Assembly (NCBI GenBank): GCA_902491395.1
Contig: CABUHO010000002.1
Coordinates: forward strand, 1 to 64,000
Length of the DNA stretch: 64,000 nt
From: an uncultured Collinsella sp.
GTDB lineage: Bacteria > Actinomycetota > Coriobacteriia > Coriobacteriales > Coriobacteriaceae
Reading direction: 5' to 3'
The stretch's first letter is position 1. The number at the start of each line of letters is the position of its first letter. The position numbers were made by a program, and so were the translations under genes. Below are positions 7,858 through 16,351 of this stretch, in pieces. The notes beneath the pieces are model-generated. The model had not been told where the DNA came from. It did no database searches and saw only the letters and a program-made list of their open reading frames with translations.

Positions 7858-9486
7858 CTATGCCTCAAAGACCACCTTGCCGGCGATCATCGTGAGGGCT
7901 GCGGTAGCCTCGAGCACCTCGGCCGGCTCGCAATCAAAGAGATTGCGGTCGAGCACGCAGATATCTGCCTGTTTGCCGCACGCGAGCGTGCCGATGCGGT
8001 CCTCGGCATGCATGGCGTAGGCGCTGCCATAGGTGTAGGCGCGCAGAGCCTCGGCCATGGTAATGCGCTCCTGGGGGAACCAGCCCTCGGGGTTGGAGCC
8101 GTCCTCGAGCATGCGGAAGACCGCGCCGTACACCTCCTCCATGGGCTCCAAGCCCACAACGGGGAAGTCACTGCCCAGGTGCACCACGGCACCGCTGGCA
8201 AGCAGGCTATGCAGGGGCCACGAAAGCGCAGCACGCTCGGGGCCCACGGCATCGTCCTTGGCAAGGTCAGCCATATCGAGCAGCATGTGCCACGGCTGCA
8301 TGCCAGGGCATATACCCAGCTCGGCATAGCGCGGCAGGTCCTCGGGCTGAACCGTCTCGTTGTGCTCCATGGAGTGGCGACAATCCCGCTTGCCATGCAA
8401 GCGCTCGCCCTCCTCAAAACAATCGAGCACAAAACGCACCGAGCGATCACCAATCGTATGGATGCGCGTGTCAACGCCCCATTCCTGCGCCCTGAGGATG
8501 GCAGCGCGGATGCGCTCCGGCTCCTCCGCGGGCTCACCACAGGTATCGGGCGCGTTGCTATAGGGCTCAAGCATCCAGGCGGTATGGTCGGAGCACACGC
8601 CATCAAGGAACTGCTTAAAGCCGTGCCACTCCACCTGCGTACCCGGGAAGGCATATTTCTCCTTGATCTGCTCGAGCGTCAAGGACTCGTTTTCGAACAG
8701 GTCGGTGTACAGGAACACACGCAGCGGCAGGTCGCCCTTGGCATTAAGACCTGCCAACACCGCATACGGGTTTTCCATGCTCACAAACGTAGGATTGACC
8801 ATGCCGACCGTAGTGATTCCCAAGGCATTGGCGCGCCGGGCGGTTTTTGCAAACGACGCGTCAACAACCTCGGGCGCCGGGTCGTAGACCTCGTCCATAA
8901 AGAAGACGCCGGCGTTGTTGGAAAACACGCCCGTCAGATTGCCCTCGGCATCCTTAAGGATCTTGCCGCCTGCGGGATCGGGCGTCTGCGAAGTTACTCC
9001 CACCTTGTTGATGGCGCAGGTATTGGCACTAAAGGTATGCAGGTCAACCTGCTGCAGAAAAACCGGGCGGTCAGAGATGTACTCATCGATCATCGCGGCT
9101 GTGGGCATCTCGGGGACATCCCACTGGAACTGGATAATCTGGCAGCCCAGAATCCACTCGTTATCGGGATGGTCGGCCGCAAACGCCACGACACGTTCCA
9201 TCGCCATCTCAAAACTGGTGCAGTCGATGAGGTTGACGGCAAAATCGGGGTCGGTCATGAACGCGCCCTGGGCAAAATGCGTGTGCGAGTCAATCAGGCC
9301 GGGCATGACGAGCTGGTCGCCAAAGTCGCGCACCTCGGTATCGGGGCCGATAAACGGTGCCAGGTGGGCATCGTCACCGCAGGCAACGATTTTATCGCCC
9401 CGCACGGCAACGCCGCCCTTAAACGGCTCGAGCCCATCGCCGGTAAAGACGGCGTTGCTCTTGATAACTACATCAGCCTTGTCCAT
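7858..9486 (-). CDS. YtcJ-like amidohydrolase (metal-dependent TIM barrel)
   Basis: A 542-residue member of the amidohydrolase_3/YtcJ group. After a small beta domain, GLIDSHTHFAQGAF (about residues 68-80) gives the HxH metal motif; SMEHNETVQ and HLGSDFPVVGLEP near the C-terminus supply the later His and Asp ligands. The substrate of this group is generally unassigned (cyclic amides, N-acyl or formimidoyl compounds have been proposed for relatives). GAGGAGG lies upstream of the ATG at 9486. It leads a likely two-gene unit with the MATE exporter. Confidence 0.85.
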   Translation of the reverse strand: MDKADVVIKSNAVFTGDGLEPFKGGVAVRGDKIVACGDDAHLAPFIGPDTEVRDFGDQLVMPGLIDSHTHFAQGAFMTDPDFAVNLIDCTSFEMAMERVVAFAADHPDNEWILGCQIIQFQWDVPEMPTAAMIDEYISDRPVFLQQVDLHTFSANTCAINKVGVTSQTPDPAGGKILKDAEGNLTGVFSNNAGVFFMDEVYDPAPEVVDASFAKTARRANALGITTVGMVNPTFVSMENPYAVLAGLNAKGDLPLRVFLYTDLFENESLTLEQIKEKYAFPGTQVEWHGFKQFLDGVCSDHTAWMLEPYSNAPDTCGEPAEEPERIRAAILRAQEWGVDTRIHTIGDRSVRFVLDCFEEGERLHGKRDCRHSMEHNETVQPEDLPRYAELGICPGMQPWHMLLDMADLAKDDAVGPERAALSWPLHSLLASGAVVHLGSDFPVVGLEPMEEVYGAVFRMLEDGSNPEGWFPQERITMAEALRAYTYGSAYAMHAEDRIGTLACGKQADICVLDRNLFDCEPAEVLEATAALTMIAGKVVFEA

Positions 9487-9801
9487 GTGAGCCTCCTCAG
9501 GCATCTTTGGTTGCAACGCGGACGCACCGCCCGCGTGGGCACTCGGTTGGGAGCGTAGCGCTCCCGCATCGGCGCGTGCCTACAAGCCGTGCTCGGACGT
9601 CTGTCCCACGTCCGCGGCTTCGCGCTACACCCATTGATACACAGGGGCAAATCCGTGCCAAGGCCAGGGACCGCAAACGGTCAGTTTAAGCAGGTTTACA
9701 CGCTTTACCTGCAGGTTTATTGTCTGAGATTATTACCGCTTCATTACGCCCAACGGTATGGCCGCCCACACGGCAAGACCCGCATGCGAGGAAGAATGGG
9801 G
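9487..9801. promoter_or_regulatory. 315-bp gap: promoter and hairpins upstream of the amidohydrolase
   Basis: No gene seen. It holds a long imperfect hairpin (about 9535-9585) whose tip is GGGAGCG-TA-GCGCTCCC, a second hairpin around GGACGT/ACGTCC near 9595-9615, and GCAGGTTTA twice (9690-9698 and 9711-9719), again 21 bp apart. The direct repeat may be an activator site for the amidohydrolase-MATE unit. Confidence 0.4.
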
Positions 9802-10794
9802 CTAGGAACGCCAAAAGGTATCTATGAGGTCATCTCGGTTGGAGACACCGCTTTTAACGTAGATGCGATGCAAGTGCGCCTTGACCGTGCCAGGGCTGAT
9901 GACCAACTCGCTGGCGATGTTTTGGGCGTCGTTGCCCTTCAGCAGCAGCGTGAGCACCTCCTGCTCGCGCCGCGACAGCTTATGGGCATCGGCATAGATC
10001 ACCACACGCGATGCGAGGTCGTCCTCAGAGCTTGCGCTCTGGGCCGCCACGTCCTCATCGGCACGCGGATGACGGGCATACACGCGCAGGATATGGCTAA
10101 ACTGGCAAAAGAGTTGGACCGCGCATACCACGAGCAGCACGTTTTCGGAGATATTGCGCTCGGACAGATACCACAAAAAGAGGCTGATGACGGGGTTTTG
10201 AGAGTCGGGGCGGCAGAGCAAAATCATGTAGGTGTCCTCGGCGATTACGCAAAACGCAAGAACGAGGGCCACCTTCCAAAAGAGCTTTGAGCGGTCGAGG
10301 TCGAGTTTCTCAACACGCGTGGCTCTGTACCGGTAATGCCAGGCGGCATAGGCAAGACATCCTACATTGCCCAGGTCACGCGTGAGCCAAAAGAGATACT
10401 GCTGCATCTCTCCGGCAGCGCCGCTGCGAGGCACCAGCAGCAATTGCAAGATTGAAAACGGCACGATAGCGAGTACGAGCATGCGCGACGTCGGCCTTTT
10501 GCGCAAGCGCGCAAACATCCACAGTACCACGCAGGCATAGATGGCAATACCGAGCACGCAGCGCAGCAAGGGGTGCTGCAACGGCTCGCTAAAGGTAACA
10601 GCGTAGTCGTATTTGAGCCGATTGTACTCGTCAAAAAAGATAACTGACATATCGAGCATGTAGAGCAAAAAGCCCGCCGCGGCCACCAGGCTGTCGCGAC
10701 GGCGCGTCATGAGCCAAACCACCAATGCCACGGCACTGGTCACCAGAGCCACACCCATGACAATCGTGGTGTAGATATAGAACGCGAAACTCAT
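9802..10794 (-). CDS. LuxR-family regulator with membrane N-terminal half
   Basis: 330 residues. The N-terminal about 240 residues hold roughly seven hydrophobic segments beginning with IVMGVALVTSAVALVVWLM; the C-terminus is a LuxR helix-turn-helix (LSRREQEVLTLLLKGNDAQN, then ELVISPGTVKAHLHRIYVK). Proteins of this layout are abundant in Coriobacteriia and are thought to sense a ligand in or at the membrane. It shares the WYLSERNISENVL block with the paralogue at 17756 (LYLSERNFSENVF), so both belong to one family. It is divergent from a small gene and the agmatine transport genes, suggesting a role there. Confidence 0.88.
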   Translation of the reverse strand: MSFAFYIYTTIVMGVALVTSAVALVVWLMTRRRDSLVAAAGFLLYMLDMSVIFFDEYNRLKYDYAVTFSEPLQHPLLRCVLGIAIYACVVLWMFARLRKRPTSRMLVLAIVPFSILQLLLVPRSGAAGEMQQYLFWLTRDLGNVGCLAYAAWHYRYRATRVEKLDLDRSKLFWKVALVLAFCVIAEDTYMILLCRPDSQNPVISLFLWYLSERNISENVLLVVCAVQLFCQFSHILRVYARHPRADEDVAAQSASSEDDLASRVVIYADAHKLSRREQEVLTLLLKGNDAQNIASELVISPGTVKAHLHRIYVKSGVSNRDDLIDTFWRS

Positions 10795-10922
10795 GCCCGC
10801 CTCCCCTGTCTAGATGCTGTGAGGATGTTGACAGATTCTTTGCCGCAAGATTAGACTCACCGATTAAACGTACTGTATCGTTTAGATAAACAAGCTGTGT
10901 CTCACCGATGAAAGGAGATGCC
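10795..10922. promoter_or_regulatory. Divergent promoter region with TAAACG...CGTTTA inverted repeat
   Basis: Near 10864-10886, TTAAACG and CGTTTAG flank about 8 bases, followed by another TAAAC. It lies between the membrane LuxR gene and the small ORF at 10923 and could be the regulator's own site. AAAGGAG at 10911-10917 is the ribosome site of the small ORF. Confidence 0.45.
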
Positions 10923-11114
10923 ATGACACCGATCGCTCCGCTCAAGATGCTCGTCGCGCCCGCCGCCAAGGCCATCACCCGACTCGGTTCTTCCATGACC
11001 TACGACGATGTCCCCTGCGCCGTTGAGGCGCGTTCGGACAGCTGCCCCTACCTGGGCCACGTCCCCTACTTTGCACCCAAGCTCGCATCTGATCCCGAGC
11101 AGCGTGAGCAGTAA
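10923..11114 (+). CDS. Small protein of unknown function (63 residues)
   Basis: Starts at an ATG five bases after a strong AAAGGAG. The sequence has a hydrophobic, basic first 20 residues (PLKMLVAPAAKAITRLG) and two cysteines (PCAVEARSDSCPYLG). I do not recognise it. Its good ribosome site and divergent position relative to the LuxR gene support it as real. It could be a regulatory peptide or a small partner of that regulator, but this is a guess. Confidence 0.5.
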   Translation: MTPIAPLKMLVAPAAKAITRLGSSMTYDDVPCAVEARSDSCPYLGHVPYFAPKLASDPEQREQ

Positions 11115-11149
11115 TCCAAGATGCAGCCAGCGCCGCACAACTCGCGGCG

Positions 11150-12559
11150 CTACTGTTTTGGTGCGAAGCGACCGGTCCCCCTTGCGCCAACGCCGGGATT
11201 ATCGACACTGCGGCCGCGGCGCGATATGAGGCGCGAAACCTCGCCCAGCAACACGCCGATCACCACACCCATGAGGATCGGCAACTTTGACATCTCGGCG
11301 GGCGAGCTGTTAAGCGGCACGATTGTCGCAACAATCGAAAGCACGAGCTCTACCACCGGCACCGCAAGCGCTACCGCAAGCACCTTGCCCTCGAAGGGCG
11401 CGCGGAACACACGTGGGCGGTCGTCGTATTTACGCAGGCGCCAAAACGCCGGGAACATCGGGATATAGCTCATGAGCAGAAAGACGACGTTCATCGAGAA
11501 GAAGACCCAAAAGACGTCGGAACCTTCGCCCAGCGGAATCTGAAGTAGCAGCACCAAGCTGGCAAAACAACCGTTAATGAGTGCCGAGCCGTTGGGCATG
11601 CCGGTCTTCTTGGACACCAGCGCAAAGGGACGCGGCATGTTGCCATGGCGCGCGGCATAGCTCGCCACGTTGTTGACGCCAAAGCTCCAGCAGATCATGT
11701 TGGCGAACAGCGTCACCAAAAAGGCCACGCCCACGACCATCGTCAGCGGGTGAGCGCGCCCCACCATGGCGGCGACCGCGTCCACAATGCCCGAATCGAG
11801 CGAAAGCTGCTCGGTGGGAACCGCAGCCCCAATGCCGATGCCGCAAATGATGTAGATTGCCGCAATGGCAACGCCACCGGCGATAACCGCCTTGGGGATA
11901 TCACGCGACGGGTTTTTCATCGTACTAGCAAAGGTCGCGACCACTTCGAAGCCCATAAAGTTGAATAGGATGATCGAAAGATACGTCAGTGAGTTAGTGT
12001 CTCCAAGATCGGGGACAAAGGTCTTAAACGACATATCGTTGGCAAAGCCGTTGTTGCAGGCAAACCAGATGCCGACGATTCCCACCACGGCGGTAATGAG
12101 CACCTTGATGACGGCGCCGCCATCCATGACCCAATCGGCCTCGGCCACCGGCTGCATTGCCATGACCGTGACGCCCCACACAAAGGCAAGCTCGATGGCA
12201 ATTCGGACCCCAAGCGAAAATTCGATGCCCCATACCGCATTGATGACACTGGGGGACATGCAGGCGATACTTGCCACCCACAGTGGAAAGTTGACCCAAT
12301 AGCACCAGGAGCAGCGGGCGCCCCAACGGTCGCCCAGGCCCAGGCGAACCCAATCGTACAGGCCGCCCTCGGAATCGAACGCCGTACCGAGCTCGGCCAC
12401 CACCAGGCCATAGGGAAGCAAAAACGTAATGATGAGGAAGATCCACCAGAAGAACTGCACGTTACCCATGGCAGATGCCGGAGCGGCCGCCTCGATGGTA
12501 AAGACAACGCAGATAACCGAGAGGATGACCTCGAACAGGGAAAACTTTTTACCTGCCAC
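11150..12559 (-). CDS. APC-family amino acid/polyamine exchanger (probable agmatine:putrescine antiporter)
   Basis: A 469-residue inner-membrane transporter of the APC superfamily with about 12 membrane segments. Motifs: EAAAPASAMGN in helix 1, LLPYGLVVAELGTAFDSEGGLYDWV in pieces (helix 2), and FNFMGFEVVATFASTMKNPSRDIPKA. Together with agmatine deiminase and putrescine carbamoyltransferase close by, exchange of agmatine for putrescine is likely, as for AguD-type antiporters. The start is a GTG at 12559 preceded by GGGGGAG. A small reading frame overlaps its start, and a close paralogue is at 14779. Substrate inferred from context. Confidence 0.88.
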   Translation of the reverse strand: MAGKKFSLFEVILSVICVVFTIEAAAPASAMGNVQFFWWIFLIITFLLPYGLVVAELGTAFDSEGGLYDWVRLGLGDRWGARCSWCYWVNFPLWVASIACMSPSVINAVWGIEFSLGVRIAIELAFVWGVTVMAMQPVAEADWVMDGGAVIKVLITAVVGIVGIWFACNNGFANDMSFKTFVPDLGDTNSLTYLSIILFNFMGFEVVATFASTMKNPSRDIPKAVIAGGVAIAAIYIICGIGIGAAVPTEQLSLDSGIVDAVAAMVGRAHPLTMVVGVAFLVTLFANMICWSFGVNNVASYAARHGNMPRPFALVSKKTGMPNGSALINGCFASLVLLLQIPLGEGSDVFWVFFSMNVVFLLMSYIPMFPAFWRLRKYDDRPRVFRAPFEGKVLAVALAVPVVELVLSIVATIVPLNSSPAEMSKLPILMGVVIGVLLGEVSRLISRRGRSVDNPGVGARGTGRFAPKQ

Positions 12560-12731
12560 GACACGCTCCCCCTACAGCAAAAAGGATGGCATCTGTACCG
12601 AAGGCGCAGCCCAAGGTAGGGTTGCAGGCCGCGTCACCGGTGCAGGTGCCATCCCAAAGAGAAGAGAGGATGCAATTGTTGGACCAACGCTCGCGGAACA
12701 GGCGCGTGTAGATAACGATACGCTGGTACAT
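12549..12731 (-). CDS. Possible 60-residue small protein overlapping the exchanger start
   Basis: ATG at 12731 with CGGAG nearby; its stop lies 11 bases inside the exchanger gene, an arrangement typical of translational coupling. It begins MYQRIVIYTRLFRERWSNN and has a cluster of cysteines (CTGDAACNPTLGC). Not recognised. It may be a leader ORF that couples translation of the exchanger, or chance. Confidence 0.35.
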   Translation of the reverse strand: MYQRIVIYTRLFRERWSNNCILSSLWDGTCTGDAACNPTLGCAFGTDAILFAVGGACRGR

Positions 12732-12871
12732 AGATACTCCGATCAAAACGGTCGCGCTCGCAACCGGAAACTTTCGGCAATTGAAGACGCGTCTGACCTG
12801 GGATATTCAAGCGAACAATTGGCCTAACCCGCAATAAATCCCAGATCAGACGCGTACTCAATCAAAGAGGC

Positions 12872-12903
12872 GGGCACTCCGAAGTGGAGGCAACGGAGTG
12901 CCC
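12872..12903. other. Hairpin in the 12.7-13.2 kb gap
   Basis: GGGCACTCCG (12872-12881) pairs perfectly with CGGAGTGCCC (12894-12903). There is no T-run on the minus strand, so mRNA processing or partial termination between aguA and the exchanger is as likely as full termination. Confidence 0.6.
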
Positions 12904-12909
12904 AAAGAA

Positions 12910-13005
12910 AAACCCAGCCGACCAAGACATCAAGTGACCAGACCATCAATGCCCCGAGATAGTCACGGTGCGATTCACCGACTGTCCGATTGATCGGCTG
13001 GGTTT
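12910..13005. repeat. 96-bp element bounded by a 12-bp inverted repeat
   Basis: AAACCCAGCCGA (12910-12921) and TCGGCTGGGTTT (12994-13005) are exact reverse complements. The inside contains a shorter hairpin (GTC-ACGGTG...CACCG-AC). It could be a structured RNA segment or a small mobile repeat. No coding sense seen. Confidence 0.5.
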
Positions 13006-13007
13006 CT

Positions 13008-13091
13008 GAGGTGCGGCAGATTGCCCTGAAAGAGGAGGGCATAGACCTTAAGGGTCATGCCCGACGATTGAAGGGCAAGGTGCCGTGCCTC
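13008..13091. repeat. Covarying hairpin element, copy 1
   Basis: The arm GAGGTGCGGCAGATTGCCCT (13008-13027) faces AGGGCAAGGTGCCGTGCCTC (13072-13091). Pairing is complete except for two fixed internal sites (TG facing TG, and GA facing GG). An inner GGGCAT/ATGCCC stem (13037-13042/13056-13061) sits between. The same architecture follows at 13118. Confidence 0.7.
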
Positions 13092-13117
13092 GGGAAGACA
13101 GACGTTTACTCGGCGTG

Positions 13118-13205
13118 CTCAGGTGCGCCAGATTGGCGCGAACGAGGAGCGTAGCGTACTGACGCTACGTAAGCGACGAGTGAACGCCAAGGTGGCGTGC
13201 CTGAG
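13118..13205. repeat. Covarying hairpin element, copy 2
   Basis: The arm 13118-13138 begins CTCAGGTGCGCCAGATTGG and faces 13185-13205, which begins CGCCAAGGTGGCGTGCC. The same two internal sites are unpaired as in copy 1 while other stem positions have changed on both sides (GSC/GSC swaps). An inner CGTAGCGT/ACGCTACG hairpin spans 13150-13169. It abuts the stop codon of the second agmatine deiminase. Confidence 0.7.
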
Positions 13206-14411
13206 TTACGCCGAGGGCTCCTGCTGCGTAATGCAGTGGATGTTGCCGCCGCCGAAGACGACCTGCTCGGACTGAACGCCGACGCACTTGTAGACGCCCT
13301 CGCCCCAGACCTCGTCGTAGATCTTCTGGAGCGTGTCAACGGCCAGCTGGTCGTTCTCGTCGCCGTACTGCGGGACGATAACGCCGTGGTTGGTGACCAG
13401 GTAGTTCATGTAAGAGGCGATCAGCGGCTCGTCGGGGACGCGCGGCTCGGCGTTCTCGTCGGCGTCGATGGTGTCGCAGGAGGCCTGGTCCATGAACAGC
13501 GGGTTCACGGGCATGCAGAGCTTGTAGACCTTCATCTTGCGGCCCTTGGCGTCAACGGCGTTGGAGAGGGTCTCGTAGGCGGCGTGGCACTGCTCGTAGA
13601 ACGGATACTCGGGATCGTCGGTCCAGATGCAGGCCATGACGCCCGGGGCGATGAACGTGGCGACGTCGTCGATGTGGCCGTTGGTCTCCTCGGGGTCGAT
13701 GCCCTCCTTGACCCAGATGACCTTCTCGACACCCAGGTAATCCTTGAGGTGCTCGTCCATGTAGGCGCGAAGCTCCTCGCTCCAGGGCTCAAACTTCTTG
13801 TGGTACTTGGGCCAGATGGACTCGGGATCCTCTTCCTCCTCGAGCACCGCAGAGCAGGTGCGGCCCGGGGAAAGCAGGCACTGGTCGGTCACGACAAGGG
13901 TGCCCTCGCCGTCGACGGTGATGGAGCCGCCCTCGAGGATCATGTCATCGGGACGATAGCGGCGGCAGCCGGAGAGCTCAGCCATCTTGAGGGCGATCTG
14001 CTCGTCCTTGTCCCACGGGAAGTACAGGCCGTCGACGAGGCCGCCGTAGGCGTTGAAGTGCCAGTGGTTGGCGCGCTTCTCGCCCTTGCCGTTGATGACG
14101 TAGGTGGCGGCGGTGTCGCGGAACCAGGCGTCGTCGGTGGTCATCTCGATGACGGTGACGTTCTCGTCGTTCTCGAAGACGGCCTTGCAGTTGGCGTAGT
14201 CGACCTGGTTGGCGCACATATAGACCGGGGTGAACTCGGAGATGGCGCGGGCGATGGCGGCATACTGCTTCTGGGCCGGCTTGGCGCCGTGGGCCCAGGT
14301 GTCGGTGCGGTGGGGCCAGCCCATCCACACGCGATCCTGCGGGGCGAACTCGGCGGGCATGAAGAAGCCGTCGGCCTTGGGGGTGGACTCGGACTCGGTG
14401 ATCGTACGCAT
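13206..14411 (-). CDS. aguA: Agmatine deiminase (second copy)
   Basis: 401 residues with the same landmarks as the first copy: ESESTPKADGFFMPAEF at the start, HFNAYGG, EGGSITVDGEG, TNGHIDDVATF with the catalytic His, and GGGNIHCITQQEP at the C-terminus. Two differences stand out. There is an insertion of about 30 residues after DQCLLSPGR, and the usual RDxGP segment reads RDTAATYVIN. The start at 14411 follows GGAGGAAA. It lies downstream of ptcA and an exchanger on the same strand, so this is the copy that belongs to the main agmatine operon. The changes might alter substrate choice (for example other guanidino compounds). Confidence 0.92.
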   Translation of the reverse strand: MRTITESESTPKADGFFMPAEFAPQDRVWMGWPHRTDTWAHGAKPAQKQYAAIARAISEFTPVYMCANQVDYANCKAVFENDENVTVIEMTTDDAWFRDTAATYVINGKGEKRANHWHFNAYGGLVDGLYFPWDKDEQIALKMAELSGCRRYRPDDMILEGGSITVDGEGTLVVTDQCLLSPGRTCSAVLEEEEDPESIWPKYHKKFEPWSEELRAYMDEHLKDYLGVEKVIWVKEGIDPEETNGHIDDVATFIAPGVMACIWTDDPEYPFYEQCHAAYETLSNAVDAKGRKMKVYKLCMPVNPLFMDQASCDTIDADENAEPRVPDEPLIASYMNYLVTNHGVIVPQYGDENDQLAVDTLQKIYDEVWGEGVYKCVGVQSEQVVFGGGNIHCITQQEPSA

Positions 14412-14778
14412 AAGATTTCCTCCAAATCGAACGATCGCTTGCTGCGGGCGGGTTACCCGCAGCCTAAAACCAAGAGATGGTAGGCGCCCGTTCCCCGGCA
14501 AAGGTCGGGGCGCCCGGCGCCGGTTTTCACGGAATCGCACCGGCAAGCGACGACGTAACCAAGTGCGCGGAGACAAAACGCACGAAGGATACGGAAGAGA
14601 GATTGGGGTGGGCGGTGGTTACCGGAGCTATCGCTCACACCCACCCCGGGGAATGGTTAGCAAACCTGTCGCTTGGGCACGCCTCCGAAGAGGCTAGAGT
14701 GCCCGGAGTCGGGAGCGACAAGCCCGATGAAGCGCACGTTGGTACGCGAGGAGGGTTGGAGCCCCAGAACCGGGTGCT
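14412..14778 (-). other. 367-bp structured spacer inside the agmatine operon
   Basis: No gene seen. Two strong folds are visible: GGGGTGGG (14605-14612) with CCCACCCC (14640-14647), and a nested stem GTCGCT (14668-14673) / AGCGAC (14714-14719) enclosing GGGCAC/GTGCCC and CCTC/GAGG. Such a long structured spacer between genes read in one direction suggests mRNA processing, differential stability or an internal promoter. Confidence 0.5.
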
Positions 14779-16218
14779 CTAGTCCTCCTCGGCCTCGGCG
14801 GCCTCCTCAGCGAGACGCTGGGCTGCGAGCTCAGGGGTCAGACCCTTGTACTCTTCCTTGCGGCCCTTAGCGCTGACGACGCGGACGACCTCGCCGATGA
14901 GCACGAGCACGATGAAGATAACGATCATCGGGAGCTTGTCGCCAATTTCAGCGGCGGAGAACGGCACCAGCGTTGCAACGATGGCCAGGACCAGCTCGAT
15001 GCAGGGGATGGCCAGCATGACCTTCATCATGGCGCCCTTAAACGGGAACGTGAAGATACGCTCGCGGTTGGGGTCGTTCTTACGAAGGTTGAGGAACGCC
15101 GGGAACATCGGTATGTAGGTCAGCAGCAGGAAGACGACGGAGGTGCCGAAGAGCATCCAGAAGACACCGTTGGAGATGGCGTCGATGGGAACGAGCTGCA
15201 GGCACAGCACCAGGGAGGCAACGACGGCGTTGACCAGGTTGGCGCCGTTGGGCATGTCGTCATCCGAGATCATCGAGGCGAAGACCTTGGGCATGTTGCC
15301 GTGCTCGGCAGCGTAGCGAGCAACGGAGTTAACGCCGAAGGACCAAGCGGCCATGTTGGCGAACAGGGTGATCAGGAAGGCGATGCAGATGACCTTAAAG
15401 ATCATGGAGTCGCCCACCATGGTCTGGACTGCGACGATCATGCCGTAGTCGGGATCGATGGAATCGGCCGGCACCGCAGCGCCGATGCCAAAGCCAGCGA
15501 ACAGGTAGATCACGGCGATGGACAGGCCACCGACGATGATGGCCTTGGGGATATCGCGAGCGGGATCGGCCATGTCGTCGGTCATGGTGCAGATAACCTC
15601 AAAGCCCATGAAGTTAAAGATGATGATCGACAGGTAGCCGAGAGCGTTAGTGTTGGTGAGCTCGGGCAGGAAGGTGGCAGCGGACATGTCGTTCGCAAAA
15701 CCGTTCTCCATGGCATACCAAATGCCCAGAGCGCCGACGATAACGGCAACGGCGACCTTGATGATGGCGCCACCGTTGAGGACCCACTCGGAGTCGGCCG
15801 CCTTGGAGCGGCCCATAAGGTAGACGATCCACACGAAGGCAAGATCGATACCCATCTTGGCGATCAGGTTGAACTCGACGCCAAAGACCATGCCCAGGAT
15901 GTCAGGGAACATGGTGGCCAGCGAGGCGATCCACAGCGGGTAGTTAACCCAGTAGTAGTACGAAATGCGGGCGCCCCACTTGTCGCCCAGGCCATCGCGC
16001 ACCCAGTCGTAAATGCCGCCCTCGCCGTCATAGGTGGTGCCGAGCTCGGCGACAACCATGCCGTAAGGGAGCAGGAAGGTCAGGATCAGGAAGATCCACC
16101 AGAAGAACTGCTGGTTGCCAATGGCGGCAGCAGGTGCGGCGGCCTCGCAAACGAAGACGACGCAGATGATGGTCGAAATGACCGTCAAGAAGGAAAGCTT
16201 TTTCTTTCCGTCGCTCAT
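14779..16218 (-). CDS. APC-family exchanger, second copy (probable agmatine:putrescine antiporter)
   Basis: A 479-residue inner-membrane transporter, closely related to the one at 11150. Shared blocks include EAAAPAAAIGNQQFFWWIFL, the GEGGIYDWVRDGLGDKWGAR segment, FNFMGFEVICTMTDDMADPA and NMAAWSFGVNSVARYAAEHG. It has about 12 membrane helices and a charged C-terminal tail rich in Glu and Ala. AAGGAG precedes the ATG. It sits between ptcA and aguA in a same-strand order matching agmatine operons of other bacteria (carbamoyltransferase, antiporter, deiminase). Antiport of agmatine against putrescine is therefore the best guess for substrate. Confidence 0.92.
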   Translation of the reverse strand: MSDGKKKLSFLTVISTIICVVFVCEAAAPAAAIGNQQFFWWIFLILTFLLPYGMVVAELGTTYDGEGGIYDWVRDGLGDKWGARISYYYWVNYPLWIASLATMFPDILGMVFGVEFNLIAKMGIDLAFVWIVYLMGRSKAADSEWVLNGGAIIKVAVAVIVGALGIWYAMENGFANDMSAATFLPELTNTNALGYLSIIIFNFMGFEVICTMTDDMADPARDIPKAIIVGGLSIAVIYLFAGFGIGAAVPADSIDPDYGMIVAVQTMVGDSMIFKVICIAFLITLFANMAAWSFGVNSVARYAAEHGNMPKVFASMISDDDMPNGANLVNAVVASLVLCLQLVPIDAISNGVFWMLFGTSVVFLLLTYIPMFPAFLNLRKNDPNRERIFTFPFKGAMMKVMLAIPCIELVLAIVATLVPFSAAEIGDKLPMIVIFIVLVLIGEVVRVVSAKGRKEEYKGLTPELAAQRLAEEAAEAEED

Positions 16219-16249
16219 GATGAGCTCCTTCGCTCAGTCTTGGACAGAT

Positions 16250-16288
16250 CCGAGGCCCTAAGGTATTAAGGCAATTGCTTGGGCCTCG
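16250..16288 (-). other. Intercistronic hairpin between ptcA and the exchanger
   Basis: CGAGGCCCTAAG pairs with CTTGGGCCTCG around ATTAAGGCAATTG. No T-run, so probably an mRNA stability or processing site within the operon. Confidence 0.5.
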
Positions 16289-16351
16289 GTGAGCGGGCGA
16301 CAGGAGACGAGCATCCGCCGCCCGCAAACGTGCTTTTAAAAGCCTTGAGGC

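Noticed and set aside
6325..9558. Long plus-strand frames across the MATE and amidohydrolase genes
   Set aside because: Antisense shadows; His/Gly/Asp-rich translations with no family resemblance and no ribosome sites.
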